From contig DBCO01000001.1 of assembly GCA_002293145.1 (NCBI GenBank), positions 40,563-88,788 of the forward strand: 48,226 nt of DNA, read 5' to 3'. Shown here piece after piece: positions 27,692 through 35,505 of the stretch (position 1 is its first letter; the number at the start of each line of letters is the position of its first letter). The stretch comes from Akkermansiaceae bacterium UBA956. Its GTDB lineage: Bacteria; Verrucomicrobiota; Verrucomicrobiia; Verrucomicrobiales; Akkermansiaceae. The notes beneath the pieces are model-generated. The model had not been told where the DNA came from. It was given only the letters and a program-made list of their open reading frames with translations, and searched no databases. The position numbers and the translations under genes are program-made.

Positions 27692-28480
27692 TTAGATCGT
27701 CATTGCGTGGAAGCCACCATCGACGATCATTTCATGACCGGTGATGAATGAGCCTGCGGTTGATGAGGCGAGTAGCAGGGTGGCTCCGATCAATTCCTCG
27801 GCATTGCCGAAGCGTGATGCAGGAGTTTGACGCAGAATGTCGAGCACGCGTGATTCATCGAGCACCTTGCGGTTTTGCTCGGCGGGGAAAAAGCCCGGAA
27901 CGAGAGTGTTGACGCGGATGTCTTTATCGGCCCACTCACGAGCAAGGTTTTTCGATAGATTGTGCACCGCAGCTTTCGAGGCGGAGTAGGTGAACACGCG
28001 GGATAGCGGGCTGAGGCCAGAAATGGAGCCGAGATTGATGATCGAGGCGGGATGGGAGTTATCGATGAAATATTTGCCGAATACTTGGCAGGAACGAAAC
28101 ACCGCAGCGAGGTTGGTGTCCATGATGCGAGCGTATTCCTCCTCTGATACTTCCAGAAAGGGAGTAGGGGAATTGGTGCCAGCGCCGTTGATGAGGATGT
28201 CCACCTGGCCTGAGCGCTCGATTACGGTATCAAGCAGGTTTTGCAAGGACTCACGAGAGGTCACATCAACCGGCACAAAGTAGCCTTTGCCGCCGTGCGA
28301 GGTGATTTCGGCGAGACGACGCTCGGCTTTCTCGGGGATGCGACCACCGAGCACGACTTCGGCACCTGCGCGAGCGAGGCCGACTGCCATGGTGCCGCAG
28401 AGTTCGCCGGTGCCGCCGATGACGACTGCGACTTTGCCTGTGAGATCGAAGAGGGATTTGAGGAAACTGGTAGTTTGCAT
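27692..28480 (-). CDS. SDR-family NAD(P)-dependent oxidoreductase
   Basis: The 262-residue short-chain dehydrogenase has the cofactor loop G-G-T-G-E-L-C-G near residue 21. It also has N-G-A-G near 95, a catalytic serine in N-L-G-S-I-S-G, and the Y-S-A-S-K pair (Tyr and Lys). The segment V-P-G-F-F-P-A-E-Q-N-R-K is reminiscent of SDR-type D-mannonate or fructuronate reductases, which would suit the sugar-acid genes elsewhere in the window, but this is only a resemblance. I start at the ATG at 28480 (M-Q-T-T-S-F-L-K). The frame is open further upstream, but that leader is AT-rich and unlike protein. Confidence 0.88.
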   Translation of the reverse strand: MQTTSFLKSLFDLTGKVAVVIGGTGELCGTMAVGLARAGAEVVLGGRIPEKAERRLAEITSHGGKGYFVPVDVTSRESLQNLLDTVIERSGQVDILINGAGTNSPTPFLEVSEEEYARIMDTNLAAVFRSCQVFGKYFIDNSHPASIINLGSISGLSPLSRVFTYSASKAAVHNLSKNLAREWADKDIRVNTLVPGFFPAEQNRKVLDESRVLDILRQTPASRFGNAEELIGATLLLASSTAGSFITGHEMIVDGGFHAMTI

Positions 28481-28752
28481 GGTGTCAAAAATAGGTTGCT
28501 GAAAGTCACTGTGAACGCTGCAGGGGATTTTGCAAAGGGTAAAGTCGATCATGAAGATGAATTCAATGGCGGTAAAAAAACAAAATCCGCAAAAGTTTTT
28601 GATTTGTGATTTTTGCTTTTTTTCGTGGCTGAAAAATATCTGCATTATGAACAACTACATCCAGATCAGAAAAGTGTGCCGCGATTTAAATGCTCAGGCG
28701 GAAGTTTTGCTGTTGCGCCCGGCGGGAGATACTGGTTCTCTGTGCGTCGAAT

Positions 28753-29223
28753 ATGATTGGAATTGGATATGATGTGCATCGTTTTGCTGAGAATCGCCCG
28801 CTGATTTTGGGTGGTGTAGAAATTCCTCACACCATGGGCTTGGACGGTCACTCGGATGCGGATGTCTTGTGTCATGCCGTGGCAGATGCCGTGCTGGGTG
28901 CGCTCGGCGAGCCTGACATCGGCTTCTTTTTTCCTCCAGGCGACCCTGCTTGCAAGGGGATTTCTTCCCTGGAAATCCTCGAAAAATGCCGCCAGCGCTG
29001 CGAGGAACTCGGGTATCGGCTGGTCAACATCGATTCCACCATCATCGCCGAGGCTCCAAAGGTGCTGCCCCATCGTGATGCCATGCGTCAAGCCATGGGC
29101 TCCGCGCTCCAACTCGACCCTGCGCGGGTCGGCATCAAGGCCACAACCAACGAAACCATGGGCTTCGTTGGTCGCAAAGAAGGCATCGCCGCCATGGCCG
29201 TGGCGATGGTGGTGCCGTTGTGA
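28753..29223 (+). CDS. ispF: 2-C-methyl-D-erythritol 2,4-cyclodiphosphate synthase
   Basis: The 156-residue trimeric zinc enzyme makes the cyclodiphosphate intermediate of the MEP isoprenoid pathway. Signatures are G-I-G-Y-D-V-H-R-F (zinc Asp and His), L-G-G-V-E-I-P, G-H-S-D-A-D-V-L-C-H-A, D-I-G-F-F-F-P and the C-terminal T-T-N-E-T-M-G-F-V-G-R-K-E-G-I-A. Length is standard. The ATG at 28753 directly precedes the conserved first strand. It is divergent from the SDR gene across 272 nt of AT-rich DNA in which I see no further gene. Confidence 0.97.
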   Translation: MIGIGYDVHRFAENRPLILGGVEIPHTMGLDGHSDADVLCHAVADAVLGALGEPDIGFFFPPGDPACKGISSLEILEKCRQRCEELGYRLVNIDSTIIAEAPKVLPHRDAMRQAMGSALQLDPARVGIKATTNETMGFVGRKEGIAAMAVAMVVPL

Positions 29224-29245
29224 GTTTTGTTTTGTAGCGGATTTG

Positions 29246-29286
29246 AGCGCTGCTAGATGGGCATCGAGGATAAATAGCGCAGCGCT
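29246..29286. repeat. Inverted repeat downstream of ispF
   Basis: AGCGCTGC (29246-29253) and GCAGCGCT (29279-29286) are perfect inverted copies separated by 25 nt. No T-run follows, so it is not a typical intrinsic terminator. It marks the left edge of the gene-poor island at 29224-30305. From 29287 to 29495 I see nothing coding. Confidence 0.45.
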
Positions 29287-29495
29287 ATGAGACCTTCTAT
29301 CGATTGCCATGGGCTTATAAACGTGGCATCTCGCAGCCATCAGTGAGGCAGAAAGGGTTGTTTAGCGTGATTGATCTGGTTGTGAATACAATTTCATTTT
29401 TGTGCCACTTCGAAAAAATGATTTTGGTATAATTTTGTTAGATTTAAGTGTTTATCTGTTATGCAAATTTGATGAATGAGCTACTCTCCCCCTGA

Positions 29496-29837
29496 ATGGA
29501 AAAAACCGTGCGTGCCGCAACTGAGCATGATTCACACTCTCGTAAATGGCGTTTAACCACCGGCAATGATCATTCATTCTTTCGCTCCAGCCGCTTACGC
29601 ACACGTACAAGTCGTTTAGCCCGCGTCAAGAAGCATTTGGTTTGTGGTAATGAACATTTCACCTCCCGCAACGGCCACTGAGTCTCTCGCAATCGCCATT
29701 TAATGCCTCGTAACGGTCATTTAATGACTCATAATTGCCATTTTGTTGAACGCAACAGTCGTTTCGTCACTGGCACCCCTCTGTTCCAAAACAACAGCGA
29801 ACAACCAAAACAAAAGATAAACCAAACAACAGTATGA
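29496..29837 (+). pseudogene. Heptad-repeat polypeptide gene interrupted by an in-frame TGA
   Basis: A single frame from the ATG at 29496 to the TGA at 29835-29837 is broken only by a TGA at 29679-29681. Within it, 12 units of exactly seven codons run from 29541 to 29792. The consensus is R-N-x-H-[LF]-x-x, clearest in R-N-G-H, R-N-R-H-L-M-P, R-N-G-H-L-M-T and R-N-S-R-F-V-T. Units differ at synonymous positions (CGC/CGT, AAC/AAT, CAT/CAC), as expected if the amino-acid pattern rather than the DNA has been conserved. The terminal TGA overlaps the ATG of the next frame (ATGA), a layout typical of translational coupling. An ATG at 29703 could start the part after the stop. No family recognised. 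It may be a decayed gene or two short ones. Confidence 0.55.
29541..29792 (+). repeat. Array of twelve degenerate 21-bp (seven-codon) repeats
   Basis: Units begin at 29541 and every 21 bases to 29772. The core consensus in the better-conserved second half is C-G-Y-A-A-Y-N-G-Y-C-A-T-T-T-A-A-T-G (18 of 21 bases). The period never slips over 252 bases. Conservation is lower in units 1-5 and best in units 6-11. There are no spacers, so it is not a CRISPR array. Confidence 0.85.
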
Positions 29838-30193
29838 TCAGCGAATTCGCCAACCGTCAAAACATGAGCCTTGCCGTTCAGCACCTCTTGAGTTCCACAG
29901 AGTTCAAGCCCGTGTTGGTCGATCAACTGCCCGTAGCCTTTACCGCGCTTGTCGGGCAAATGGCAGTGAAAGTGAATGAGCTCACAGTGCTGATTGCCAG
30001 CCAATATGCTACCACCACGGGCTTTGCCGATGACAAAGCCCGCCAGGAACAAGAACTCGAATCCAGCACCCACGAGATCAGCCAAGCTCTCGCTGGATTA
30101 GCACTCGGCCCACAGAAATGGAAGATCGAATCCGTTGTGGGGTTTACGAGATGGACACTGTCATCGGCCTGCAATCCGGCCCTGTTCTCGTAA
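29834..30193 (+). CDS. Unknown protein, C terminus replaced by IS30 remnant
   Basis: The 119-codon frame starts with an ATG that overlaps the preceding stop. Its first 86 or so residues look like real protein: alternating hydrophobic and polar helix-forming segments, T-T-T-G-F-A-D-D-K-A-R-Q-E-Q-E-L near residue 60, then helix-like S-T-H-E-I-S-Q-A-L. After about position 30095 another frame shows transposase similarity, so this gene probably once continued but was cut by an insertion and then decayed. I recognise no family for the N-terminal part. It could be the N-terminal fragment of a larger helical protein. Confidence 0.45.
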   Translation: MISEFANRQNMSLAVQHLLSSTEFKPVLVDQLPVAFTALVGQMAVKVNELTVLIASQYATTTGFADDKARQEQELESSTHEISQALAGLALGPQKWKIESVVGFTRWTLSSACNPALFS

Positions 30194-30260
30194 CCATCGT
30201 CGATCGAAGAAGTCGCCGCTCCCTCATTGCTAAAGTCACAGACAAGGGACGCACTGGCGT
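30097..30260 (+). mobile_element. IS30-family transposase remnant
   Basis: In the frame beginning near 30097 the translation reads I-S-T-R-P-T-E-M-E-D-R, then V-Y-E-M-D-T-V-I-G, then V-L-V-T-I-V-D-R-R-S-R, then A-K-V-T-D-K. This follows the order of the IS30 catalytic-domain start: E-R-P-x-x-V-E-x-R, G-x-W-E-x-D-T-V-I-G (first catalytic Asp), and L-V-T-L-V-x-R-K-S-R. Nothing of the helix-turn-helix N terminus or the rest of the DDE domain is present, and no terminal inverted repeats are visible. It is a fragment of some 50 codons, abutting the stop of the protease-like gene at 30306. Confidence 0.62.
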
Positions 30261-30305
30261 TGACCTCAAGACAGAAATGAATGAAGGAATTTTTTCTAAC
30301 TATGT

Positions 30306-31058
30306 TTACTTCACTTGCGAGGCGCTGTCGGCGATGTCGGCAGCGGGGAGCAGGACGCTGCTGCTGGCGACGTTGTTTTCACCGGATGACTTGGAGCTGA
30401 GGCGATTGATGCCGATTCCGAGGAATTTTCCTTGGTCATTGAATACCGGCATGCCTGTGGCTGGGGCGCTGATTTTGCCGAACAAGCGAGGCTTCTTGAT
30501 TACGGAAATGATCTCTCCCGTAGCAGCCATCGGCTCGCGGTTGAGTTCTTTGTTCATGCGCCCCAAGACAATGACATCATCGAGTAAATTCATGGGCGCG
30601 GAGTCAGCCAGAGGGATCGGCTTGAAATTGCTCGCTGCTTTTTCAGGCTTGAGAAAGACGAGGTCGAGGTCGGTGTCTTTGAGGACAATTTTGGCATCAG
30701 TCTCAGTGCCATCTGGCATCAGGATTTTCACCTCTTTGACATCGGATTTTGCGCTGATTTTCATCGGACCTTGAGGCGTATTGACGGTGCGACCATCCAT
30801 CGATGACGCCAAATCAATGGTGCTAAGTGGTGCGACGATCAAGCCTTCGGCACTGAGAACGGTGCCGAGCATTTCGACTTTTTTCTCTTCTTTTTGAGTC
30901 GGATTGCTACCAGCGGTGAGCTCGATGGAGACGACGGCGCTGATGAACAATGTTGAGTCTTTGTGAGAGTTGCTGAGCTCGGTGGCCTTCGTCTTCAGCG
31001 GGCCGCTAGCGGCGAAAAGGGGTAAGCTGAGGGCGGTGAGTAGGATCAGGGATTTCAT
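30306..31058 (-). CDS. Exported trypsin-fold protein lacking catalytic residues (HtrA paralogue)
   Basis: The 250-residue product has a signal peptide (residues 1-17) and aligns by eye with the HtrA protease domain. Matching segments are G-T-V-L-S-A-E-G-L-I-V-A-P, then D-T-D-L-D-L-V-F-L (the Asp position, 132, is kept), then the serine loop. That loop reads A-T-G-M-P-V-F-N instead of N-S-G-G-P-L-V-N, with Thr201 at the nucleophile position. The His position, in the stretch A-P-L-S-T, is also lost. It should therefore be inactive as a protease. It lies 38 nt downstream of the active four-PDZ protease gene on the same strand, suggesting a regulatory or scaffold partner. Confidence 0.75.
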   Translation of the reverse strand: MKSLILLTALSLPLFAASGPLKTKATELSNSHKDSTLFISAVVSIELTAGSNPTQKEEKKVEMLGTVLSAEGLIVAPLSTIDLASSMDGRTVNTPQGPMKISAKSDVKEVKILMPDGTETDAKIVLKDTDLDLVFLKPEKAASNFKPIPLADSAPMNLLDDVIVLGRMNKELNREPMAATGEIISVIKKPRLFGKISAPATGMPVFNDQGKFLGIGINRLSSKSSGENNVASSSVLLPAADIADSASQVK

Positions 31059-31096
31059 GTTATAAGTTTTCAGATTTTTAGATTTTTTATCGGCTA

Positions 31097-33103
31097 TTAC
31101 CAGGTTGGTTCGAGTTCGATCATACGCGTGGTAATACCGCGACGGACGAAAAATGTGATGTGCGAGGGTTTGGCTTGATTGATTTTTTCGATGTTTGTCT
31201 TAAGCTCAGCGATCGAAGTGATGGTCTGGCCATTGATTTTTTGTAAAATGTCGTTGTTCTGCAAACCAGCCAACGCTGCCCAGCCGGCATTGGTGACGCT
31301 GGAGATGAGGACTCCGGTCTTGGCGTTTTCATCACGCACTTTGGCGCGGTCTTCGGCACCGATATCGCGGGCCTGGAATTCGAGGGTTTCGCTCAGGTAT
31401 TCTTCGAGCTCTGAGTTACCCGTTGGAGCGCGCTCTAAGGGGACTTTGATGGTGAGCAGTTCTTTGTCTCGCTTCAGTTCTAAGGTAACCTCGGCTGTGG
31501 CGCTCATTTGACGGATGGCTTCGCTGAAAACATCGGCATCCTCGGGGCGTGAAGCATTGATGATTTCGCCATCGAGCTTGAGCAAGAGGTCGCCATTTTT
31601 GATGCCTGTTTTTTCGGCATTGCTATCGGGGTAGACGCGGGTGACGCGCATGCCTTTTTGGCCGGGGATGCCGAGAGCTTCAGCTAGCTCTAACGAAATG
31701 ACTTGGGTCGAGACGCCCATCCATGCCTTGCGGGCGATGGCGGCATCGGCATCATTTTCTTCGGGTCCGACTTTGATGATGGTTAGGTAGCTATCGCCAT
31801 CGCGTTCGTAGGTGACGAGAGTGAGCACGGGCTCGGTAGCATCTTTGGTGATTTCTGCGGTGATTTTTTCGAGGTCGGCAAGATTTTTGATCGGGGTGTC
31901 ATTGACCTTGACGATGAGATCTCCCGCAACGGGTGCAGGTTTGGCCGCGGCTGTTGGGCCACCGGCGCGGATGCTTTGAATGATGGCTGCATTGTTGTTG
32001 TCGCGATGCTGTTGCTTGGCTTGAAGTTTGGTGAAATCGCGCGCAGTGATGCCCCAGTGCAGCAATTCTTTTTCGCGGGGTTGCATCGGTTCGCGAGCTT
32101 CGGTGGTGACGGTCCATTTCATTTCCTTGCCAGCGCGTGACCCGATGAGTTGTAGCGCGCTGCTGATGGGAGATTCAAGAATGATGCGATTGAACAAAGG
32201 GATGTCTTCGGGCGCGCGCGCGGCGGGGATGGACTTATCGTTGACCTGAGTGATCAAATCGCCGGCCTGCAAGCCAGCCTTGGCCGCGGGCGAGTCGGCG
32301 ATGGTTCCTGCGACCAAGATGCCACTAGCACTCTTGTCAGTCTTGAGCAATGGCTGCACAGCCAATCCAATGCTGCTGCGTTTGACTTGCCCTTCTTTGA
32401 TGAGAATGTCGGCGATGTTTTTGGCGAGATTGGAGGGGATGGCTCCGCCGATGGAACCGATGCCTACTTCATTGACGCCGATGATTTCGCCTTTGAGATT
32501 GACCAGTGGGCCGCCGGAATTACCAGGGAAAATCACTGCATCGTGACCGATCCAGCGGACGAGTTCCCCGACGACTTCGCCATCAAGAGAGAGTCCGCCA
32601 CCACCTGGGGCGATCATCTCGGTATTGGCGACGACACCTTTGGTGACGGATTGGGAGAGTCCAGCGGGGCTGCCCATGGCAAGCACGACGTCGCCTACTT
32701 TGAGCGAGTCAGAGTCTCCGAAACGGGCAACGGGTAGCTTCGACGCGGGATCGCGAAGGTCATTGCGATCAATTTTGAGAATGGCGAGATCGGAAAGGGG
32801 ATCGGTGCCGACAAGAGTAGCGCGACATTCCTGGCGGTCTGCGAGGCGCACCGTGATGCGTGTGGCGCGACCAGCAACGTGGTGATTAGTCAAAACGTAG
32901 CCGTCTTCATGAATGATGGATCCTGAACCTGATCCACGATTTTTCTGCATTCGTCCACCACCACCGTTCTCGGAGACGACGTGAATCCGCACGAGTGCAG
33001 GATAGACCGCGTCCAGTGCATGTTGGATATCGTTGGTGGTTTGTGAAATGCAGGTGGTAACGACCGTAAGAAAGAGGATGCAGGATTTGAGGAATAGATA
33101 CAT
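31097..33103 (-). CDS. HtrA/DegP-like serine protease with four PDZ-like domains
   Basis: The 668-residue product has a signal peptide (about residues 1-20) and a trypsin-fold domain with His75 in T-N-H-H-V, Asp105 in S-D-L-A-I-L and Ser196 in G-N-S-G-G-P-L. Four PDZ-like regions follow: about 225-320 (A-G-L-Q-A-G-D-L-I), 340-440, 450-545 (W-M-G-V-S-T, then T-G-I-K-N-G-D-L-L) and 570-660 (A-G-L-Q-N-N-D-I-L). Typical DegP has two, so the array is extended. It probably acts on misfolded or specific proteins in the periplasm. Start ATG 33103 gives a proper signal peptide; an upstream start would not. It precedes the inactive paralogue in a likely operon. Confidence 0.88.
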   Translation of the reverse strand: MYLFLKSCILFLTVVTTCISQTTNDIQHALDAVYPALVRIHVVSENGGGGRMQKNRGSGSGSIIHEDGYVLTNHHVAGRATRITVRLADRQECRATLVGTDPLSDLAILKIDRNDLRDPASKLPVARFGDSDSLKVGDVVLAMGSPAGLSQSVTKGVVANTEMIAPGGGGLSLDGEVVGELVRWIGHDAVIFPGNSGGPLVNLKGEIIGVNEVGIGSIGGAIPSNLAKNIADILIKEGQVKRSSIGLAVQPLLKTDKSASGILVAGTIADSPAAKAGLQAGDLITQVNDKSIPAARAPEDIPLFNRIILESPISSALQLIGSRAGKEMKWTVTTEAREPMQPREKELLHWGITARDFTKLQAKQQHRDNNNAAIIQSIRAGGPTAAAKPAPVAGDLIVKVNDTPIKNLADLEKITAEITKDATEPVLTLVTYERDGDSYLTIIKVGPEENDADAAIARKAWMGVSTQVISLELAEALGIPGQKGMRVTRVYPDSNAEKTGIKNGDLLLKLDGEIINASRPEDADVFSEAIRQMSATAEVTLELKRDKELLTIKVPLERAPTGNSELEEYLSETLEFQARDIGAEDRAKVRDENAKTGVLISSVTNAGWAALAGLQNNDILQKINGQTITSIAELKTNIEKINQAKPSHITFFVRRGITTRMIELEPTW

Positions 33104-33176
33104 GAGAATATGTGTTTGATCGCCAAGGAAAAACTTGCAGTAAAAACGATGCACGGGGAGGGGTTTGTCTAAACAA

Positions 33177-34283
33177 TTAGCATCGCGGTGAGCGCAGGTG
33201 TTCGATTGCTTGGATCAGATCTGATGGCTGTACTGCTGAGGAAACATGGGCGCTGCCGGCACGATCAAGCAGCACGAAACGGATTTGTCCAGACGCGAAT
33301 TTTTTGTCGCGTGAGAGTTTATCCATGATGGTCTGGGTGGTAATTTGTGGTGAAAGCACCAGCGGAAGGTGGAATTTTCCTAACAGATCGAGAATGCGAT
33401 TGGCTTCAGCCTGCGAAAGAGCCGAGTGAGACAGCGAGAGAAATAGGGCAGCTCGCATGCCTAACGAAATTGCCTCGCCGTGCAGCATTTCTCCATAAGG
33501 GAGGCTGGCTTCAATGCCATGGCCAATGGTGTGGCCGAAGTTGAGCAGAGCGCGGATGCCGAGTGTTTCATATTCATCGGCCTCGACGACGCGGGCCTTG
33601 ATGGCGATGTTGCGGGCGATCAGAGCGGCGGGTACATCGCGCGATTCGGGATCAAGAGCAGCGAGGTCATCAAGCATATCCGCATCGCGAATGGCGGCGT
33701 GTTTGATCGCCTCAGCAAAGCCTTCGTAGTATTCGCGAGGGTGGAGGCTGCGCAGTATGTGAGGATCGACGAGGACCAGTCGTGGTTGGTGAAAGGCACC
33801 GACGAGATTTTTGCCTTCTGGAATGTTGACACCAGTTTTGCCACCGACGGAGGAATCGACGAGCGAGACAATGGTGGTGGGAATTTGCACGAAGGGGATG
33901 CCGCGATAGAACATGGATGCGACAAAACCAGCGAGATCGCCGACGACGCCACCGCCGAGGGCGATGACAAAGGATTTGCGATCGTGGCCTGCGGCAGCGA
34001 GTGAGCTGCAAAGCTGATTGGCGACGTTGAGTGACTTGGATGCCTCACCTGCGGGAAACTCATGAACGGTCGATGTGATGCCAGCAACGTTAAGAGCATC
34101 TTGCAAGGCTGTTGCATAGATCGGTGCGACGTTACTATCACTGATGATCGCTGCTTTTCCAGACAGCCCAGCTTGGAGAATCAAAGAACCTGCTTGCGAG
34201 AGGATTCCCTCGGCGACAAGAACGGAGTAGGAACGATCAGCTAAATCTACAGATACCTGGTGCACGCGCCGAGATTGCGGCAA
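33177..34283 (-). CDS. aroB: 3-dehydroquinate synthase
   Basis: The enzyme converts DAHP to 3-dehydroquinate in the shikimate pathway, using NAD and a divalent metal. Signatures are P-A-G-E-x-S-K near residue 76, A-L-G-G-G-V-V-G-D-L-A-G-F-V-A, Q-I-P-T-T-I-V-S-L-V-D-S-S-V-G-G-K-T-G-V-N, E-A-I-K-H-A and N-F-G-H-T-I-G-H-G-I-E (metal histidines). Length, about 368, is normal. The start is unclear: no ATG lies in frame near the core. I use the TTG at 34283; a GTG at 34265 is equally possible, and a TTG at 34391 would overlap the divergent gene. The spacer to that gene is about 55 nt. Confidence 0.92.
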   Translation of the reverse strand: MPQSRRVHQVSVDLADRSYSVLVAEGILSQAGSLILQAGLSGKAAIISDSNVAPIYATALQDALNVAGITSTVHEFPAGEASKSLNVANQLCSSLAAAGHDRKSFVIALGGGVVGDLAGFVASMFYRGIPFVQIPTTIVSLVDSSVGGKTGVNIPEGKNLVGAFHQPRLVLVDPHILRSLHPREYYEGFAEAIKHAAIRDADMLDDLAALDPESRDVPAALIARNIAIKARVVEADEYETLGIRALLNFGHTIGHGIEASLPYGEMLHGEAISLGMRAALFLSLSHSALSQAEANRILDLLGKFHLPLVLSPQITTQTIMDKLSRDKKFASGQIRFVLLDRAGSAHVSSAVQPSDLIQAIEHLRSPRC

Positions 34284-34338
34284 AATTGCATTTCTGAAAA
34301 GAATTGTTTTTTCTACGCAACGTTGGATAGTCGGCGCG

Positions 34339-35478
34339 ATGAGTATTTCACCCGCTGGCTTGGCCGCCGTGGCTCGCGTATTTGAGCGCAATTTTCATGA
34401 GCAAAAAGAACTGGGGGCCTCGGTTTGCATATACTGGCGTGGGCAGCAGGTGCTTTCCTTAGCCGCTGGATTTGCTGATCGCGAAAAAACGCAGGCATGG
34501 ACTGAGGAAACCCTTGCACCAGTGTATTCGGCGACGAAAGCCGCCGCCGCTGCGACCTTATTGCATGTGTTGGAAATGCAGGGCATGAGTGAAAAAAATC
34601 TTGTGCGCGAGGTGTGGCCAGCATTTCCGATCGCAGCGGCTAGTTTTGCTCACTTGCTGTCACATCAGTGTGGTTTGGCAGCATTGGATCAAGGCTCAAG
34701 TGTGTGGGATCATGCCTCGGTGATCGCGGCAATCGAAGCGCAAGTCCCAGCCTGGTTGCCGGGTGATGGTCGGCATGGATACCACCCGCGCACCTTTGGA
34801 TTTTTGGTCGATGAATGTGTGCGGCGGATGGCTGGAAAACCGTTAGGGGAAGTTTGGGCGCAGCAAATCGCAGGGCCGATGGGCTGGGATTTTTGGATTG
34901 GCTTGCCTGAGAGTGAATGGTCACGGGTTGCTAGCTTGGTTCCAGGGAGAGCAGAAAAGGGCGATACAGAGCAAGGTTTTTATAAGGAGTTCATGACGGC
35001 TGGAACCATGACGCGTCGTGCATTCCTATCTCCCAGTGGATTGCATGCAGTCCAAGAAATGAACGACAGCAAGGCGTGGGCGGCAGGCTTTCCGGCGATG
35101 GGCGGATTGGCTTCGGCAAAAGGCTTGGCGGAATTTTACCAAGCAGCGATTGGCGCGATCGAAAGCCCGCTAAGTCCAGCGGTGCAGCGTGTGCTGCGAG
35201 AATTGCAGGTTCAAGGCCCTGACTTAGTGCTCTTGCAGCAAACGGCATTCACTTGTGGGTGCCAGAAAGATCCCGTAGATGCCGCAGGTAAAAAAATGCG
35301 ACAACTCTATGGTCCGCATCTTTCCGCATTCGGCCATCCGGGTGCGGGTGGTTGTCACGCGTTTGGCGATCCCGATGAAGGCATCAGCTTTGCCTATGTG
35401 ATGAATCAAATGGCACTCAGTGTGATGCCTAGTGCGCGCAGCACGGCGATGGTCGAGGCGCTGTATCGCGATGTGTGA
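34339..35478 (+). CDS. Serine beta-lactamase-fold hydrolase/esterase
   Basis: The 379-residue product belongs to the beta-lactamase family, class C/EstB-like group. The S-x-x-K motif is S64-A-T-K67. A Tyr at about 149 (G-Y-H-P-R-T-F-G) fits the Y-x-N/S position, and the C-terminal H-P-G-A-G-G matches the H-x-G-x-G-G element that replaces K-T-G in esterase-like members. There is no signal peptide, so a cytoplasmic esterase or peptidase is more likely than a true beta-lactamase. It is divergent from aroB and convergent with the DUF4340 gene. Confidence 0.85.
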   Translation: MSISPAGLAAVARVFERNFHEQKELGASVCIYWRGQQVLSLAAGFADREKTQAWTEETLAPVYSATKAAAAATLLHVLEMQGMSEKNLVREVWPAFPIAAASFAHLLSHQCGLAALDQGSSVWDHASVIAAIEAQVPAWLPGDGRHGYHPRTFGFLVDECVRRMAGKPLGEVWAQQIAGPMGWDFWIGLPESEWSRVASLVPGRAEKGDTEQGFYKEFMTAGTMTRRAFLSPSGLHAVQEMNDSKAWAAGFPAMGGLASAKGLAEFYQAAIGAIESPLSPAVQRVLRELQVQGPDLVLLQQTAFTCGCQKDPVDAAGKKMRQLYGPHLSAFGHPGAGGCHAFGDPDEGISFAYVMNQMALSVMPSARSTAMVEALYRDV

Positions 35479-35505
35479 GATACGCTCACAGTGTTTCGTA
35501 GATTT

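Noticed and set aside
28666..29340. Minus-strand open frame of 224 codons opposite ispF
   Set aside because: It overlaps the whole of ispF on the opposite strand, is low-complexity His/Arg-rich and resembles no family.
29679..29681. In-frame TGA considered as a selenocysteine codon
   Set aside because: No selenocysteine insertion-type hairpin is evident directly after it. Other heptad units have Leu, Phe or Ser at this position, so mutation of a Leu codon (TTA to TGA) is simpler.
29541..29792. Repeat array considered as a CRISPR array
   Set aside because: The 21-base units are directly adjacent with no spacers, vary at third codon positions and keep one reading frame; no cas genes are nearby.
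33480..34004. Plus-strand frame of 174 codons opposite aroB
   Set aside because: It is antisense to the conserved core of aroB; no independent coding evidence.
34339..35478. Beta-lactamase-fold protein considered as an antibiotic-resistance enzyme
   Set aside because: No signal peptide, and the terminal motif is H-x-G-x-G-G rather than K-T-G, pointing to an esterase or peptidase-like member.
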